This document shows positions 54,206 to 63,483 of a DNA stretch of 64,000 nucleotides, piece by piece. The position numbers were made by a program, and so were the translations under genes. The notes beneath the pieces are model-generated. The model was given only the letters and a program-made list of their open reading frames with translations. It was not told where the DNA came from and made no database searches. The number at the start of each line of letters is the position of its first letter. Position 1 is the first letter of the stretch. Source of the stretch: Hoeflea sp. (GTDB taxonomy: Bacteria > Pseudomonadota > Alphaproteobacteria > Rhizobiales > Rhizobiaceae); the NCBI RefSeq assembly GCF_030682515.1, contig NZ_JAUXOD010000025.1, positions 36,529-100,528 on the forward strand, given 5' to 3'.

Positions 54206-54592
54206 TCAGATAGCCGCGACGGCCTTGGCCAGAAGATCGCGCACCTGGCCTGCGACGGCTGTCAGCTCGGTGTTCTCGATCGCCTGCATCGACGCCACCG
54301 GATCAATCGCGCTGACTTCGACGCCACCCTCGACCTCGCGCAGGATGACGTTGCATGGCAGCATGGCGCCAACCCGCGGCTCGATTTCGATCGCCTGATG
54401 CGCCATTTTCGGATTGCAGGCGCCGAGAATGCGGTAGCCTGGCATCTCGACATCGAGCTTGTTTTTCATCGTCGCCTTGACGTCGATCTCGGTCAGCACA
54501 CCAAAGCCATGGTTGGCCAGCGATGCGCGTGTTCGGGCATCGACGTCATCGATACCCGCGCTGGAGATCATTCGATTGATGGTATAGGTCAT
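54206..54592 (-). CDS. DUF302 family protein
   Basis: A 128-aa protein with the DUF302 pattern: RTRASLANHGFGVLTEIDVK, YRILGACNPKMAHQAIEIEP, GAMLPCNVILREVEGG. The conserved Cys in GACNP and LPCNV may bind metal. No signal peptide, so it is cytoplasmic. AAAGGACTTCACA precedes the ATG. Often found in metal and redox resistance clusters, function unknown. Abuts the TVP38-like gene. Confidence 0.9.
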   Translation of the reverse strand: MTYTINRMISSAGIDDVDARTRASLANHGFGVLTEIDVKATMKNKLDVEMPGYRILGACNPKMAHQAIEIEPRVGAMLPCNVILREVEGGVEVSAIDPVASMQAIENTELTAVAGQVRDLLAKAVAAI

Positions 54593-54608
54593 TGTGAAGT
54601 CCTTTCAT

Positions 54609-54725
54609 TCATTTCCGGAGATATTTCGTCAAAGCAGCGATCGCCAAGACGAGGAGAACAAGGATCAGGATCCATACGATCCAGCCAAAGCCCATTCCGT
54701 ATCCCATTTCGCTTCCATTCATCAT
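54609..54725 (-). CDS. Small single-helix membrane protein (38 aa)
   Basis: Reads MMNGSEMGYGMGFGWIVWIL, a Gly/Met-rich start followed by a 20-residue membrane helix (WILILVLLVLAIAALT) and a basic tail (KYLRK). GGAGCACGTT lies before the first of two ATG codons. It is 16 bp from DUF302 on the same strand. The Met-Gly pattern and gene context resemble small membrane peptides often seen in Cu-resistance operons; role unknown. Confidence 0.65.
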   Translation of the reverse strand: MMNGSEMGYGMGFGWIVWILILVLLVLAIAALTKYLRK

Positions 54726-54819
54726 AACGTGCTCCAATCATGAGCGTTCCGGCGACTTCCTGTTGTTGGTACTCTGAACAGCAGTCACAACAAGTTCGCC
54801 TGACAGACCGAGAAGGTGA

Positions 54820-54850
54820 CAAACGGGGCGTCCGAAACGAGTGCCCCGTC
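54820..54850 (-). terminator. Weak hairpin after the multicopper oxidase gene
   Basis: ACGGGGC (54823-54829) and GCCCCGT (54843-54849) arms, followed on the minus strand by TTTG. It could partly end the oxidase transcript before the small membrane gene. Confidence 0.4.
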
Positions 54851-54855
54851 CGGGG

Positions 54856-56376
54856 TCAGGCCGCAGCGGTGACCGCGAACTCGGTCATCATTCCCGAGGC
54901 GAGGTGCGGCATGTGATGGCAATGCAGCATCCAGCGCGCGACTTCACCGGCATCAAGCGCGACATCGACCATCGACATCGGCGGCACGTGAACCGTGTCG
55001 CGCAGCGCGCCGGCCACTGCACGACCATTGAGCCCGACGACCTGGAACGCATGGCCGTGCAGATGCATCGGGTGGCCCATCATGGACATGTTGTGAAATG
55101 ACAGCACGACACGCTCGCCGCTGCGGGCGGTGACAGGCTTGTGCTGACCCCAGGTGGCGCCATTGATGGTCCAGGCATAGGGCTGCATCGAGCCGCCGAG
55201 CATCAGCATGTGACGGCGGTCGACAGGCCGGTCCGGCAGCGCTTGGACCGCGACCAGCCTGGACTCCTGCGCAAGATCGGGGTCGAAGGCGGGCGCCTCT
55301 GCCTCGGCCAAGGCGTCAATTCGTCCGATCTCTGCGCCCGGTGTGGCGAGGATCAGACCGGTGCGCTCGCGCGCGCCTTCCCGCAACGCCAGGACTGGCC
55401 AGGCGCCCGCCTCTTTGGGAAGGTCGATCTCCAGATCCAGGCGCTGGCCCATGGCCAGGCCGAAGCGCGTGCCTGACAGCGGTTGTACAGCGTGCCCATC
55501 CACAGCGACCAGCCGGGACTGCGCCGCCCCGGTGTCGATCCAGAACACCGTCGCGGCAGCGGCGTTGATCACCCGCAGCCGGATGCGCCCGCCGCGCTCG
55601 ACCTGCACCACCTCAGGGTCTGACAGTGTCCGGTCATTGGCGAGATAGGCGTCCCAGTCATAGTCGTTCAGGTCCATGGCCATGCCGCCCATGCCCATCA
55701 TGCCGCCCATCGGCATGTTCCCCATCGCCATGCCGCCCATGCCGCCGTGGTTCATGCCCGGCATTGCGCCCATGCCTCCCATGGGCGCGGACGGAGTACC
55801 GGACCCGGCGCCATGTCCCGCACCGTGCCCGCCGCCATGCCCGCCGCTGATCTCGGCCAGGACCTCCTCGGGAGGCTTGAACGAGAAGTCGTGCAGGAAA
55901 AGCACCACTTCCTGTCGGTCGGCGGCCAGATCTTCCGGTGCCCGGACGATCAGCGGGGCTGCGAGAAGCTGCATCTCCTGGATCGGCACATGGCTGTGCA
56001 TCCAGTGCGTGCCTGGCCGGGCTTCGAAATCATAGGAGCGCGTTTCTCCCGGCGCGAGAAGCGGAAGCGGCATGTCCGGAACTCCATCCTGCTCGTTAGG
56101 AGGGATCTGGCCGTGCCAGTGGATGATTGTGCCGACGTCGAGATTGTTGGTCAGATCGACACGGAACCTCTGTCCTGGGTCGAGCCTCAGTCCCTGGCCA
56201 CCGGGGCCGACAAGGCCGTAGACGGTGGCTGCACGACCGTCGATGTCGAGCGTGCGGGTTGCTGCCGCCAGGGCAAGTGGTGCCGCAGACTGCGCGAAAG
56301 CGACACGGGGCAGGTGGGCGGCGGCGATTGCCGTCGCACTTGCGGCGAGAAAGCCGCGGCGTGAAAGGGTGTTCAT
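54856..56376 (-). CDS. Multicopper oxidase with methionine-rich loop (CopA/CueO-like)
   Basis: A 506-aa Tat-exported oxidase (MNTLSRRGFLAASATAIAAA, twin Arg). Copper ligands: IIHWHGQIPP, HWMHSHVPIQ, GHPMHLHGHAF and WMLHCHHMPHLASGMM, covering the type 1, 2 and 3 sites. Between about residues 178 and 235 lies a His/Gly then Met/Gly-rich insert (GGHGGGHGAGHGAG; MGGMGAMPGMNHGGMGGM), as in CueO/PcoA-type cuprous oxidases, probably a Cu(I) docking region. It oxidises Cu(I) in the periplasm. Follows an exported unknown protein by 74 bp. Confidence 0.94.
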   Translation of the reverse strand: MNTLSRRGFLAASATAIAAAHLPRVAFAQSAAPLALAAATRTLDIDGRAATVYGLVGPGGQGLRLDPGQRFRVDLTNNLDVGTIIHWHGQIPPNEQDGVPDMPLPLLAPGETRSYDFEARPGTHWMHSHVPIQEMQLLAAPLIVRAPEDLAADRQEVVLFLHDFSFKPPEEVLAEISGGHGGGHGAGHGAGSGTPSAPMGGMGAMPGMNHGGMGGMAMGNMPMGGMMGMGGMAMDLNDYDWDAYLANDRTLSDPEVVQVERGGRIRLRVINAAAATVFWIDTGAAQSRLVAVDGHAVQPLSGTRFGLAMGQRLDLEIDLPKEAGAWPVLALREGARERTGLILATPGAEIGRIDALAEAEAPAFDPDLAQESRLVAVQALPDRPVDRRHMLMLGGSMQPYAWTINGATWGQHKPVTARSGERVVLSFHNMSMMGHPMHLHGHAFQVVGLNGRAVAGALRDTVHVPPMSMVDVALDAGEVARWMLHCHHMPHLASGMMTEFAVTAAA

Positions 56377-56450
56377 AGTCGTCTCCTCGGGACATCCCGT
56401 CCCGTTGGTCTAAAACCGATGGCGCGCCGCGGGCATCTGCCCGGACGCAA

Positions 56451-56888
56451 TCAGAGGAGGCGGAGTTTGGGAGGGCGTTCGCTCAGGCTGGGCATCCGGC
56501 TGACGAGGATTGCCGCGGAGGGCTGGTCATGGCTGGCTCGCCCGTAAACCTGGCCAGCTTCCCCGATTGGCGACGTGATAAAGGCCGAGAGTCCCGCGCA
56601 AACGAACTTGCACAAGCCAGACTCGATGGATCCACAGTGCTGTTCGCCGTCACAGGAATGTTCGCTGATGCCCGGAGTGTACATCATCCCGATCTGGATC
56701 CTGCCGTCATCGACAGCATGGTCCGACGCAGCGCGCATGCGCGCAGCGTGCGCGGAGGTGACCGTGGAAACCACGAAAACCGCGAGTATGGCAAGCATAG
56801 CGACGAGGCGTGCGAACATGAGATCAGCATAGGCGCTGCTCGCCAACTTGTCCATTGCCACGGGCTGCGCAGCCGAATCAGTGTCCAT
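56451..56888 (-). CDS. Exported protein of unknown function upstream of the multicopper oxidase
   Basis: A protein of about 145 aa with an N-terminal hydrophobic segment (MFARLVAMLAILAVFVVSTV, cleavage near AHA-A) preceded by a short leader. The mature part has paired Cys (HSCDGEQHCGS, GLCKFVCAGL) and ends PSLSERPPKLRLL. Similar short Cys-containing exported proteins precede copper oxidase genes in other proteobacteria. Several starts are possible (56966, 56888, 56855, 56819); 56888 has GGACGACC upstream. It is the first gene of the minus arm, divergent from the gene at 57091. Confidence 0.6.
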   Translation of the reverse strand: MDTDSAAQPVAMDKLASSAYADLMFARLVAMLAILAVFVVSTVTSAHAARMRAASDHAVDDGRIQIGMMYTPGISEHSCDGEQHCGSIESGLCKFVCAGLSAFITSPIGEAGQVYGRASHDQPSAAILVSRMPSLSERPPKLRLL

Positions 56889-57090
56889 AGGTCGTCCGGG
56901 TCTTGCTCTGGCGGTGCTGTCGAACCGGTCCAGATGCGAAGAACCTGCTTTGAGCTCGCGTTGCAAAATGGGCGTCTGTCAAGGCGGTCGGGTTGTTGCT
57001 CCATCAACCGCCCATCACGGACTTTTGAACTGGCATTAATGTTGCTTCGGGGCTAATGGAGGATTGCGAACATAAGGTTGGTCAAGGCAA

Positions 57091-57516
57091 GTGATCTTAT
57101 CTGCAGGAGCATTGGACACGAACATCAGACGGGCCCGTATCGGCACGGTGGCTTCCCGTATGATATCGCACGGATGGCTTGCCGCCGTGGTGTTCTGCGC
57201 TTTGTTTCTCAGCTGCCTGGCAGGGGGTGAGGCTCAGGCCCACGCGCCTCATGATGCCGGAGCGATAGAGGCGACTATCCTGCTGGAGGGCTCCCCTGAA
57301 CAAAGCGGCAGTTCTGTCGCAGGACCTAATCCGGAGTCGGCAGAACGCGAATGCGACATATACTGCTGCTCATCCATCCACTGCGCCCCCGGACTTGCCC
57401 AAGGTTTTGAAGCAAGTTTGCTTGCCAACGATGCGACGGATGCATTCCTGCTTCCGCTCGCGGTTGGGGGAGTAGATAACGACCAAAGCACGCTTAAACG
57501 CCCTCCCAGAAGCTGA
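57091..57516 (+). CDS. Exported Cys-containing protein preceding the RND efflux genes
   Basis: A 141-aa frame starting at GTG 57091, or 118 aa from ATG 57160 (MISHGWLAAVVFCALFLSCL), which begins with a signal peptide (cleavage near AQAHA). The mature part carries a His (HAPHDAG) and a cluster of Cys (ECDIYCCSSIHCAPGL) able to bind metal. Not assigned to a family; it resembles in layout the exported protein on the opposite arm (56451), and the two are divergent across about 200 bp. It precedes the adaptor gene by 64 bp. Confidence 0.55.
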   Translation: MILSAGALDTNIRRARIGTVASRMISHGWLAAVVFCALFLSCLAGGEAQAHAPHDAGAIEATILLEGSPEQSGSSVAGPNPESAERECDIYCCSSIHCAPGLAQGFEASLLANDATDAFLLPLAVGGVDNDQSTLKRPPRS

Positions 57517-57580
57517 CTCCGTAGTCGCGGCCGCGTCCATCGCTGCCGTTCCGGAGCCAACGACTTTGTTGAGGTGACAC

Positions 57581-59248
57581 GTGACTTTATTTCCCGTGGG
57601 CGTATTCGTAGCCCTGTTTTCCCTATTTGCTGCCGGCCTTGTTCAAGCACATGAAGGCCATGTTCATGGCGACGAAACGCCGCCAGATTCCGTCCAATCT
57701 GCGCCCCGCGCGACAGCGACTTCGGCACTGTTCGAATTGGTGGCGGTGGCCAACGGGCCTGAATTGACCGTTTACCTGGACAGGTTCGAAACAAACGAAC
57801 CGGTCACCGAAGCGGTGATTGTCGTCGAAACTCCCGCCGGACCGGCGACGGCCACCAAAGAGGGCGACGTATTCCGGGTCGATACGCCTTGGTCTGCCGA
57901 ACCCGGCGCCTATGAACTTCTGTTCACGATCGAAGCCGGAACGGACGTCGATTTTCTCACGGCCACGCTGACCATTCCCGAAACGGCAGTCGCTTCTTCC
58001 GGAACGTCCGGGCCTGTGGCGGGAGCATGGCAATTGCAGGCGGGTCTTGCATCTGTCGCCGACCGGCTACGAAGGAGTGATCCCGCCCTGATCGCCGTAG
58101 GGACCATGGGCTTCCTTTCGGGGCTTCTGGTCATGGTGCTCAGACGGCGCCAGGTGGTCGTGGCCGGCGTCTTGATCATCGGTGTGGCGCTTGCGGCCGG
58201 GTCGACAATGGCCTTCGCCGAGGCAATGCCACAAGGCGCGGTCGTGATCCGCGACGTGGCGCAGCGTCTGCCAGACGGCCGGATTTTCGGGCCGAAAGCC
58301 GCGCAGCGCATCCTGGCCATACGGACCCTTGCCGCCGTCGAAGGAGAACACCGCCGCAGCATCGAAATGGCCGGCCGCGTCATCCCTGACCCCAATGCGA
58401 GCGGCTTTGTCCAAACCGCCATCGGTGGCCGCCTGCTGCCCCCGCCCGGCGGGTTCCCCGCGCTTGGCGCCACCGTGAAGGCAGGCCAAGTCATGGCGAT
58501 GGTGGAACCCTCCTTGGCGGCGGCGGATCAATCCTCGATCCGGCAGTCCAAGGCAGAACTCGATCAGGACATCAATCTTTCCGAACGGCAATATGAACGC
58601 ATTCGACCTCTCGCCCGAAGCGGAGCGGTGTCACAGGCGCAGATGGAAGAGGCTGAACTCACGCTCCAAGGCTTGCGCGATCGCCGCGCCGCGCTGGACA
58701 GTCTGCGGATGGAGGCCGAAACACTGGTCGCGCCCGTGTCAGGCGTCGTCTCGAAGGCCAACGCGGCCCTCGGACTTATAGCCGAGACGAACACCGAAGT
58801 TTTCCACATCATCGATCCGTCAAAACTGTGGGTCGAGGCCGCATTGTTCGGCGACATGGCTCTCGCATCCAGTGCCTCGGTCGCCGGCCCCGACAAGGCC
58901 GCGGTCTCCCTCGAACTCGTCGGGGCGGGCTTTGCCGAAGATGGTCAGGCCCAACCCGTGCACTATCGCATCTCCGATCCGGCTGCAGGGTTGCGTGTCG
59001 GCGCCCGGGTCACCGTCTTTGCCGAAACCGCGGGCGTCATCAAGGGCATCAGCGCCCCGCGTGAGGCGGTGATCCGGGGTACGAACGGAGAGAACCTCGT
59101 GTTCGTCCATACAGGCCCGGAAATATTCGAACCGCGCACCGTCCGCATCGAACCTCTTGACGGGGGAAGGGTCATCATTGTCGCAGGCGTCACTGCGGGG
59201 GACCGCGTGGTCACCCAAGGGGCCGAACTTCTTAATCAGCTGCGATAG
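57581..59248 (+). CDS. RND efflux periplasmic adaptor with N-terminal domain and internal membrane helices (CusB/CzcB-like)
   Basis: A 555-aa protein. Signal peptide at residues 1-23 (then HEGHVHGDE, likely metal-binding), a soluble beta-rich domain to about 135, two hydrophobic segments (about 170-187 and 191-213, flanking RRRQ), then a membrane fusion protein body from about 260: barrel-sandwich halves ([40 protein letters not shown]), hairpin ([20 protein letters not shown]) and beta-barrel. Typical CusB/CzcB adaptors are about 400 aa with no internal helices. GTG 57581 follows GAGGTGACAC. Next gene is the pump. Confidence 0.88.
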   Translation: MTLFPVGVFVALFSLFAAGLVQAHEGHVHGDETPPDSVQSAPRATATSALFELVAVANGPELTVYLDRFETNEPVTEAVIVVETPAGPATATKEGDVFRVDTPWSAEPGAYELLFTIEAGTDVDFLTATLTIPETAVASSGTSGPVAGAWQLQAGLASVADRLRRSDPALIAVGTMGFLSGLLVMVLRRRQVVVAGVLIIGVALAAGSTMAFAEAMPQGAVVIRDVAQRLPDGRIFGPKAAQRILAIRTLAAVEGEHRRSIEMAGRVIPDPNASGFVQTAIGGRLLPPPGGFPALGATVKAGQVMAMVEPSLAAADQSSIRQSKAELDQDINLSERQYERIRPLARSGAVSQAQMEEAELTLQGLRDRRAALDSLRMEAETLVAPVSGVVSKANAALGLIAETNTEVFHIIDPSKLWVEAALFGDMALASSASVAGPDKAAVSLELVGAGFAEDGQAQPVHYRISDPAAGLRVGARVTVFAETAGVIKGISAPREAVIRGTNGENLVFVHTGPEIFEPRTVRIEPLDGGRVIIVAGVTAGDRVVTQGAELLNQLR

Positions 59249-59259
59249 GGGGAGAAGAC

Positions 59260-62200
59260 ATGTTCACATTCCTCGTCACGCAGTCCCTGCGCAACCGTGT
59301 TTTGGTTCTGGTGCTGTCGGTGGTTCTCATGGGCTACGGAGCGTTCACAGCCATGAATCTTCCGGTGGATGTCTTTCCCGATCTGAACCGCCCGACCGTC
59401 ACGATCATGACCGAAGCCGAAGGCCTTGCTCCGCCCGAGGTGGAAATGCTGGTGAGCTATCCCATTGAAACCCAGATGAACGGTCTGCCCGGCGTGGAAC
59501 GCGTCCGCTCCGTGTCCGGCGTGGGCCTGTCGATCATATATGTCGAGTTCGACTGGGGTACCGACATCTACCGCAACCGTCAGCAGATAGCCGAAAAGCT
59601 GTCGCTGGTGACGGCGCAACTGCCCGAGGGTGTGGTGCCGCAGATGGGACCGATCAGTTCCATCATGGGCCAGATCATGCTGGTCGCCATGACCGCTCCC
59701 GAAGGCGTGACGCCGATGGAATTGCGAGAGACCGCCGATTTCATCGTGCGCCCAAGGCTGCTCACGATCCCTGGCGTTGCTCAGGTGATCCCGATCGGCG
59801 GCGAAGTCCGCCAGTTCCGCGTGGCCCCCGATACCGCCGCCCTGCGTGCCTTGGGCGTGACCCTGGCTGAGGTCGAGGCGGCGATCACCGCCTTTGGCGG
59901 CAATACCGGGGGCGGGTTTACCGACCAGTATGCCCGCGAGTTCCTTATCCGCAACATTGGCAGCACGCTCAGCCTCGAAGACCTCCGCAAGGTCGTGGTG
60001 AAAAGCGACGGGCGCCGAACCATCCTGTTGAACCAGGTTGCGGAGGTGGACTATGGCGCGAGGCTGAAACGCGGCGAAGCCGGCTTCATGGGCGAAAGCG
60101 CGGTGATCATCTCGGTTGAAAAACAGCCCGCCGTCGATACGGTCGAGCTGACCCGCCGCGTCGAGGCAGCCCTGTCCGAAATCACCGCCAGCCTGCCCGA
60201 GGGAATGCGCGCCGACGAGGTCTTGTTCCGCCAGTCCGACTTCATCGAGACCTCGGTCAAGAATGTGCAGACCGTACTGGTCGAAGCGGTGGTCGTCGTG
60301 GCCATCGTCCTGTTCGCGTTTCTGCTCAACACCCGCACCACATTCATTTCACTGACCGCCATTCCGGTCTCGATCCTGGTCACGGCCATCGTGTTCAAGA
60401 TGCTGGGCCTGTCGATCAACACCATGACGCTGGGCGGTCTTGCCATCGCCATCGGCGAGTTGGTCGATGACGCGGTGGTGGATGTCGAAAACATCTTTCG
60501 TCGCATGCGCGAAAACCGTGAGGCCGGAAACCCGCGCTCCAACTTTGCCGTTGTCGTTTCGGCCAGTCAGGAAGTTCGGTCGGGCATCGTCTATGCCACC
60601 ATGATCATCGTGCTGGTCTTTGTGCCACTGTTCGCGCTGTCCGGCATCGAGGGGCGGCTCTTCGCGCCCCTGGGGCAGGCCTACATCATCTCGATCCTTA
60701 TCAGCCTTCTGGTGTCGATCACGCTGACGCCCGTCATGGCCTATTACCTGCTGCCCGGGCTGAAACGTCTGGATCAACATGAAGGTTGGCTTGTCCGCAC
60801 CCTGAAACGCGGCAACCGTGCGGCGCTGGCGGTGGTGTTCCGCTGGCAGAAATCGCTGATGGCCATCTCTGCCGCAGCCGTGCTGATCGCCGTCGGAGCG
60901 GCGACGTTGCTGCCGCGCACCTTCCTTCCGCCGTTCAACGAAGGCACCTTCACCATCTCGATGCTCTTCACCCCGGGCATCTCCCTGGCCGAATCCCACC
61001 GTGTCGGCCTGATCGCCGAAAAACTCATCCTCGAAGTGCCTGAGGTTCGTGCCGTGGGCCGTCGCACGGGGAGGGCCGAGCTGGATGAACATGCCGAAGG
61101 CGTGCATTCATCGGAAATCGAAGTGGATCTGAACGAGTCCGACCGCCCAAAGACCGAGATTGTAGCAGACATCCGTGCCCGCCTGTCGATCCTGCCGGTC
61201 GCCGTGAACGTCGGCCAGCCGATTTCGCATCGCCTTGATCACATGCTGTCCGGCGTGCGAGCGCAACTGGCGCTGAAGGTCTATGGCCCCGATCTCGACA
61301 CCTTGCGCTCCGTTGCCGAAGGTTTGCGGTCGGCGATCGCCCCGATCCCCGGTCTTGTCGATTTGCAGGTGGAAAAGCAGGTCCGCATCCCGCAACTTGA
61401 AATCCGCATCGATTACGACCGTGCGGCCCTCTACGGCATTCAGCCCGCCGCGATCACCGAGGCGCTGGAGCGCCTGTCGAACGGGCGCGTGGTGTCGAAG
61501 CTGGCGGATGGCGCCCGTACCTACGATGTGGTGATGCGCCTCTCCGACAAAAATCGAACGACGCAGACCTTGGGGGATCTTTTGATCGAAACACCCGCAG
61601 GCTGGATTCCTGTACGTCAAATGGCCGAGGTGCGCGAAACCGACGGACCGAACCAGATCCTGCGCGAAAACGGCAGCCGGCGCGTGGTGGTTCTAGGCAA
61701 TACCGACGGGAACGTCGATATGGTCGCGGTTGTGGAGCAAATCCGCGCGCAGATCGCGACAGCAGACCTTCCCGAAGGCTATACCGCGACGCTGGAAGGC
61801 ACATTCCAGGCGCAGGAGGAGGCTAGTCGCACCATCGCCCTTCTCTCGCTTGTCTCCTTGGCAATGGTGTTTGCAATTCTGTTCAGCCGCTACAAGTCAG
61901 CTGTCTGTGCGTTGATCATCATGGGATCAGTGCCGTTGGCCCTGATCGGTTCGGTGGCGGCCCTGTGGATCGCGGGTCAACCGTTGTCGGTAGCCTCCAT
62001 GATCGGCTTCATCACGCTGACAGGGATCGCGGCCCGCAACGGCATCCTCAAGATCAGCCATTACATCAACCTTGCCCTGCACGAAGGCCTGCCTTTCGGC
62101 CGCGACCTCATCATCCGCGGATCGCTCGAACGCCTGACCCCGGTGCTGATGACCGCGCTGTCGGCAGGTGTCGCCCTGATCCCGCTGATGATCGGCGCGG

Positions 62201-62403
62201 ATGCACCAGGCAAGGAAATCCTGAGCCCGGTCGCCATCACCATCTTCGGCGGCCTGATCTCCTCCACACTGCTCGATACCTTCCTGACGCCGGTCCTGTT
62301 CCTGCGATACGGCCGCGCTTCAGTGGAACGGCTGGTGGAAGCTGCCAAGACCTCCAAAACGGACAAGGGTGAGCTTTCGGGCGCAGCCGTCCAGACCTTC
62401 TGA
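59260..62403 (+). CDS. Heavy-metal RND efflux pump (CusA/CzcA family)
   Basis: A 1047-aa inner-membrane proton antiporter that exports metal from periplasm or cytoplasm. Twelve membrane segments with two large periplasmic loops are evident. The proton-relay helix reads [20 protein letters not shown], retaining the conserved Asp and Glu but lacking the extra upstream Asp of CzcA, closer to the monovalent (Cu/Ag) CusA pattern. FFAPLG-like and [18 protein letters not shown] segments and [19 protein letters not shown] are family marks. GGGGAGAAGAC precedes the ATG. No outer-membrane channel gene follows. Confidence 0.94.
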   Translation: MFTFLVTQSLRNRVLVLVLSVVLMGYGAFTAMNLPVDVFPDLNRPTVTIMTEAEGLAPPEVEMLVSYPIETQMNGLPGVERVRSVSGVGLSIIYVEFDWGTDIYRNRQQIAEKLSLVTAQLPEGVVPQMGPISSIMGQIMLVAMTAPEGVTPMELRETADFIVRPRLLTIPGVAQVIPIGGEVRQFRVAPDTAALRALGVTLAEVEAAITAFGGNTGGGFTDQYAREFLIRNIGSTLSLEDLRKVVVKSDGRRTILLNQVAEVDYGARLKRGEAGFMGESAVIISVEKQPAVDTVELTRRVEAALSEITASLPEGMRADEVLFRQSDFIETSVKNVQTVLVEAVVVVAIVLFAFLLNTRTTFISLTAIPVSILVTAIVFKMLGLSINTMTLGGLAIAIGELVDDAVVDVENIFRRMRENREAGNPRSNFAVVVSASQEVRSGIVYATMIIVLVFVPLFALSGIEGRLFAPLGQAYIISILISLLVSITLTPVMAYYLLPGLKRLDQHEGWLVRTLKRGNRAALAVVFRWQKSLMAISAAAVLIAVGAATLLPRTFLPPFNEGTFTISMLFTPGISLAESHRVGLIAEKLILEVPEVRAVGRRTGRAELDEHAEGVHSSEIEVDLNESDRPKTEIVADIRARLSILPVAVNVGQPISHRLDHMLSGVRAQLALKVYGPDLDTLRSVAEGLRSAIAPIPGLVDLQVEKQVRIPQLEIRIDYDRAALYGIQPAAITEALERLSNGRVVSKLADGARTYDVVMRLSDKNRTTQTLGDLLIETPAGWIPVRQMAEVRETDGPNQILRENGSRRVVVLGNTDGNVDMVAVVEQIRAQIATADLPEGYTATLEGTFQAQEEASRTIALLSLVSLAMVFAILFSRYKSAVCALIIMGSVPLALIGSVAALWIAGQPLSVASMIGFITLTGIAARNGILKISHYINLALHEGLPFGRDLIIRGSLERLTPVLMTALSAGVALIPLMIGADAPGKEILSPVAITIFGGLISSTLLDTFLTPVLFLRYGRASVERLVEAAKTSKTDKGELSGAAVQTF

Positions 62404-62422
62404 CTCCTCGAAAGGAAAACTC

Positions 62423-62779
62423 ATGCTTCGAATTGCTTCCCTCATGCTGCTTTTCGCCACATCCGCGCTGGCTCATGAGCCGGGCATCGGCCCCAATGGC
62501 GGAATGCGGGTGGATGCGGGTCCATACCGCGTCGAACTGGTGCCGGACGGGACCAGGGTGAATGTCTACATCACAATGGACGACGAGAGCTCGATAGATA
62601 CGACCACCATGGCCGGAACGGCCATCCTGCTGATCGACGGCAAGCCCCTCCGCGCCCCGCTTGCGCCCGCGAGCCCCGGCGTTCTGTCAGCGGACACAGG
62701 TGTGATTGTTCCGGCCGGCGTGAAAGGCGCGGTTCAAATCTCGGACAAGGATGGGAAGACGGTTCAGGCCAAGTTCTGA
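62423..62779 (+). CDS. Small periplasmic protein of unknown function linked to the RND pump
   Basis: A 118-aa protein with a signal peptide (MLRIASLMLLFATSALAHEP, cleavage after ALA). The mature start HEPGIGPNGGMRVDAGPYRV recalls short periplasmic beta-sandwich proteins found with copper efflux genes. One His near the mature N-terminus and scattered Met could bind metal. AAAGGAAAAC lies before ATG 62423, 19 bp after the pump stop, so it is the last gene of that operon. Confidence 0.75.
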   Translation: MLRIASLMLLFATSALAHEPGIGPNGGMRVDAGPYRVELVPDGTRVNVYITMDDESSIDTTTMAGTAILLIDGKPLRAPLAPASPGVLSADTGVIVPAGVKGAVQISDKDGKTVQAKF

Positions 62780-63105
62780 TTGATGGCCTCTTCGGTGGGT
62801 CAGGCGCTCGGCCGTTGCGGTATCGGGCGGGTTGGTCATGTGAGGAGGTCGTGAACGTCAAGGGCGAAAAATAGGCCTGATCAGAATCAGGACCTGCAGC
62901 GGCTCCAGGAGCCAAAGCTCGTCGAGTTGATCCGCGCCCGCTCGGCCTATTTCCATAACGGCCGGCGGCAACCATAGCGCCGCCTGAACGGGTCTGACAC
63001 TTGGCCGCACCCGATCCCATGCGCCTCGGCCGGGCGCCGCTGTGCAAGCGACCCGAGCAATCAGGAATGGGCAGGGTTCGCACCGCTTCTGCCGCGGCTC
63101 TTCTC
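62780..63105. other. Non-coding or decayed sequence right of the metal-resistance genes
   Basis: About 325 bp with only short, low-complexity frames. A plus-strand stretch near 62880-62970 reads QDLQRLQEPKLVELIRARSA between stops and may be a decayed gene end, but I cannot name it. No terminator of clear strength was found. Confidence 0.45.
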
Positions 63106-63243
63106 GCAAGTTCAGATGAATCTCGCTCCGCGATGGCCAATTCCGTGGGCTATCGCGGAGCGAGCCATTTTATTCGAGCGTTCAAGGAAATTGAATGCGT
63201 GACGCCCAACGCGTTTCGCAGACAACGTATAGGTATCACCTAA
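63106..63243 (+). pseudogene. Remnant of an AraC-family regulator (C-terminal HTH only)
   Basis: The open frame ends with SVGYRGASHFIRAFKEIE then CVTPNAFRRQRIGIT, the second helix-turn-helix of AraC/XylS regulators (compare the VGYxxxSHFxRAFKxxxGxxPxxFR consensus). Only about 45 residues of homology are left; upstream there is no sensor domain or first HTH. It is therefore a 3' fragment, perhaps of a former regulator of the metal genes or brought in with the island end. Confidence 0.65.
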
Positions 63244-63297
63244 CAAAGACTGCGGTTGATTTAGGCCGCCGTGGACACTCCCGCCTAAGCCCGGGCA

Positions 63298-63440
63298 TCA
63301 ATCGGAAAGGGAAATCTCGATGGTCAGTGTGAAGCTGGATTCTTCATCCACTGTCACCGCACCATTCCATTTGCGTTCGATCAGCGCCTTCATAAGCTTC
63401 GAACCGAAGCCAGTGCCGGTGGCGGATGTCGGCGCCATCG
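63298..63440 (-). pseudogene. Remnant of a histidine kinase ATPase domain C-terminus (HWE-type-like)
   Basis: On the minus strand the frame reads PMAPTSATGTGFGSKLMKAL then IERKWNGAVTVDEESS and ends TIEISLSD. The GTGFGSKLM segment is the G2-like ATP-lid motif typical of HWE/HisKA_2 sensor kinases, followed by their short terminal strand. The frame continues rightwards only into the 43-bp repeat, so the rest of the kinase is missing; the break coincides with the repeat edge at 63440/63441. Confidence 0.6.
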
Positions 63441-63483
63441 GCATGGTGGGCGATGAGAGACTCGAATACTCAAAGCTCTCATC
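63441..63483 (+). repeat. Right copy of the 43-bp direct repeat
   Basis: Same orientation as 50353-50395 and identical at 40 of 43 positions (differences at repeat positions 24, 25 and 32). Its left edge marks the break in the histidine kinase remnant. Confidence 0.8.

Noticed and set aside
55700..55860. Pro-rich plus-strand frames over the Met/Gly-rich part of the multicopper oxidase
   Set aside because: They are antisense of the repeated ATG/GGC codons in the oxidase loop, not separate genes.
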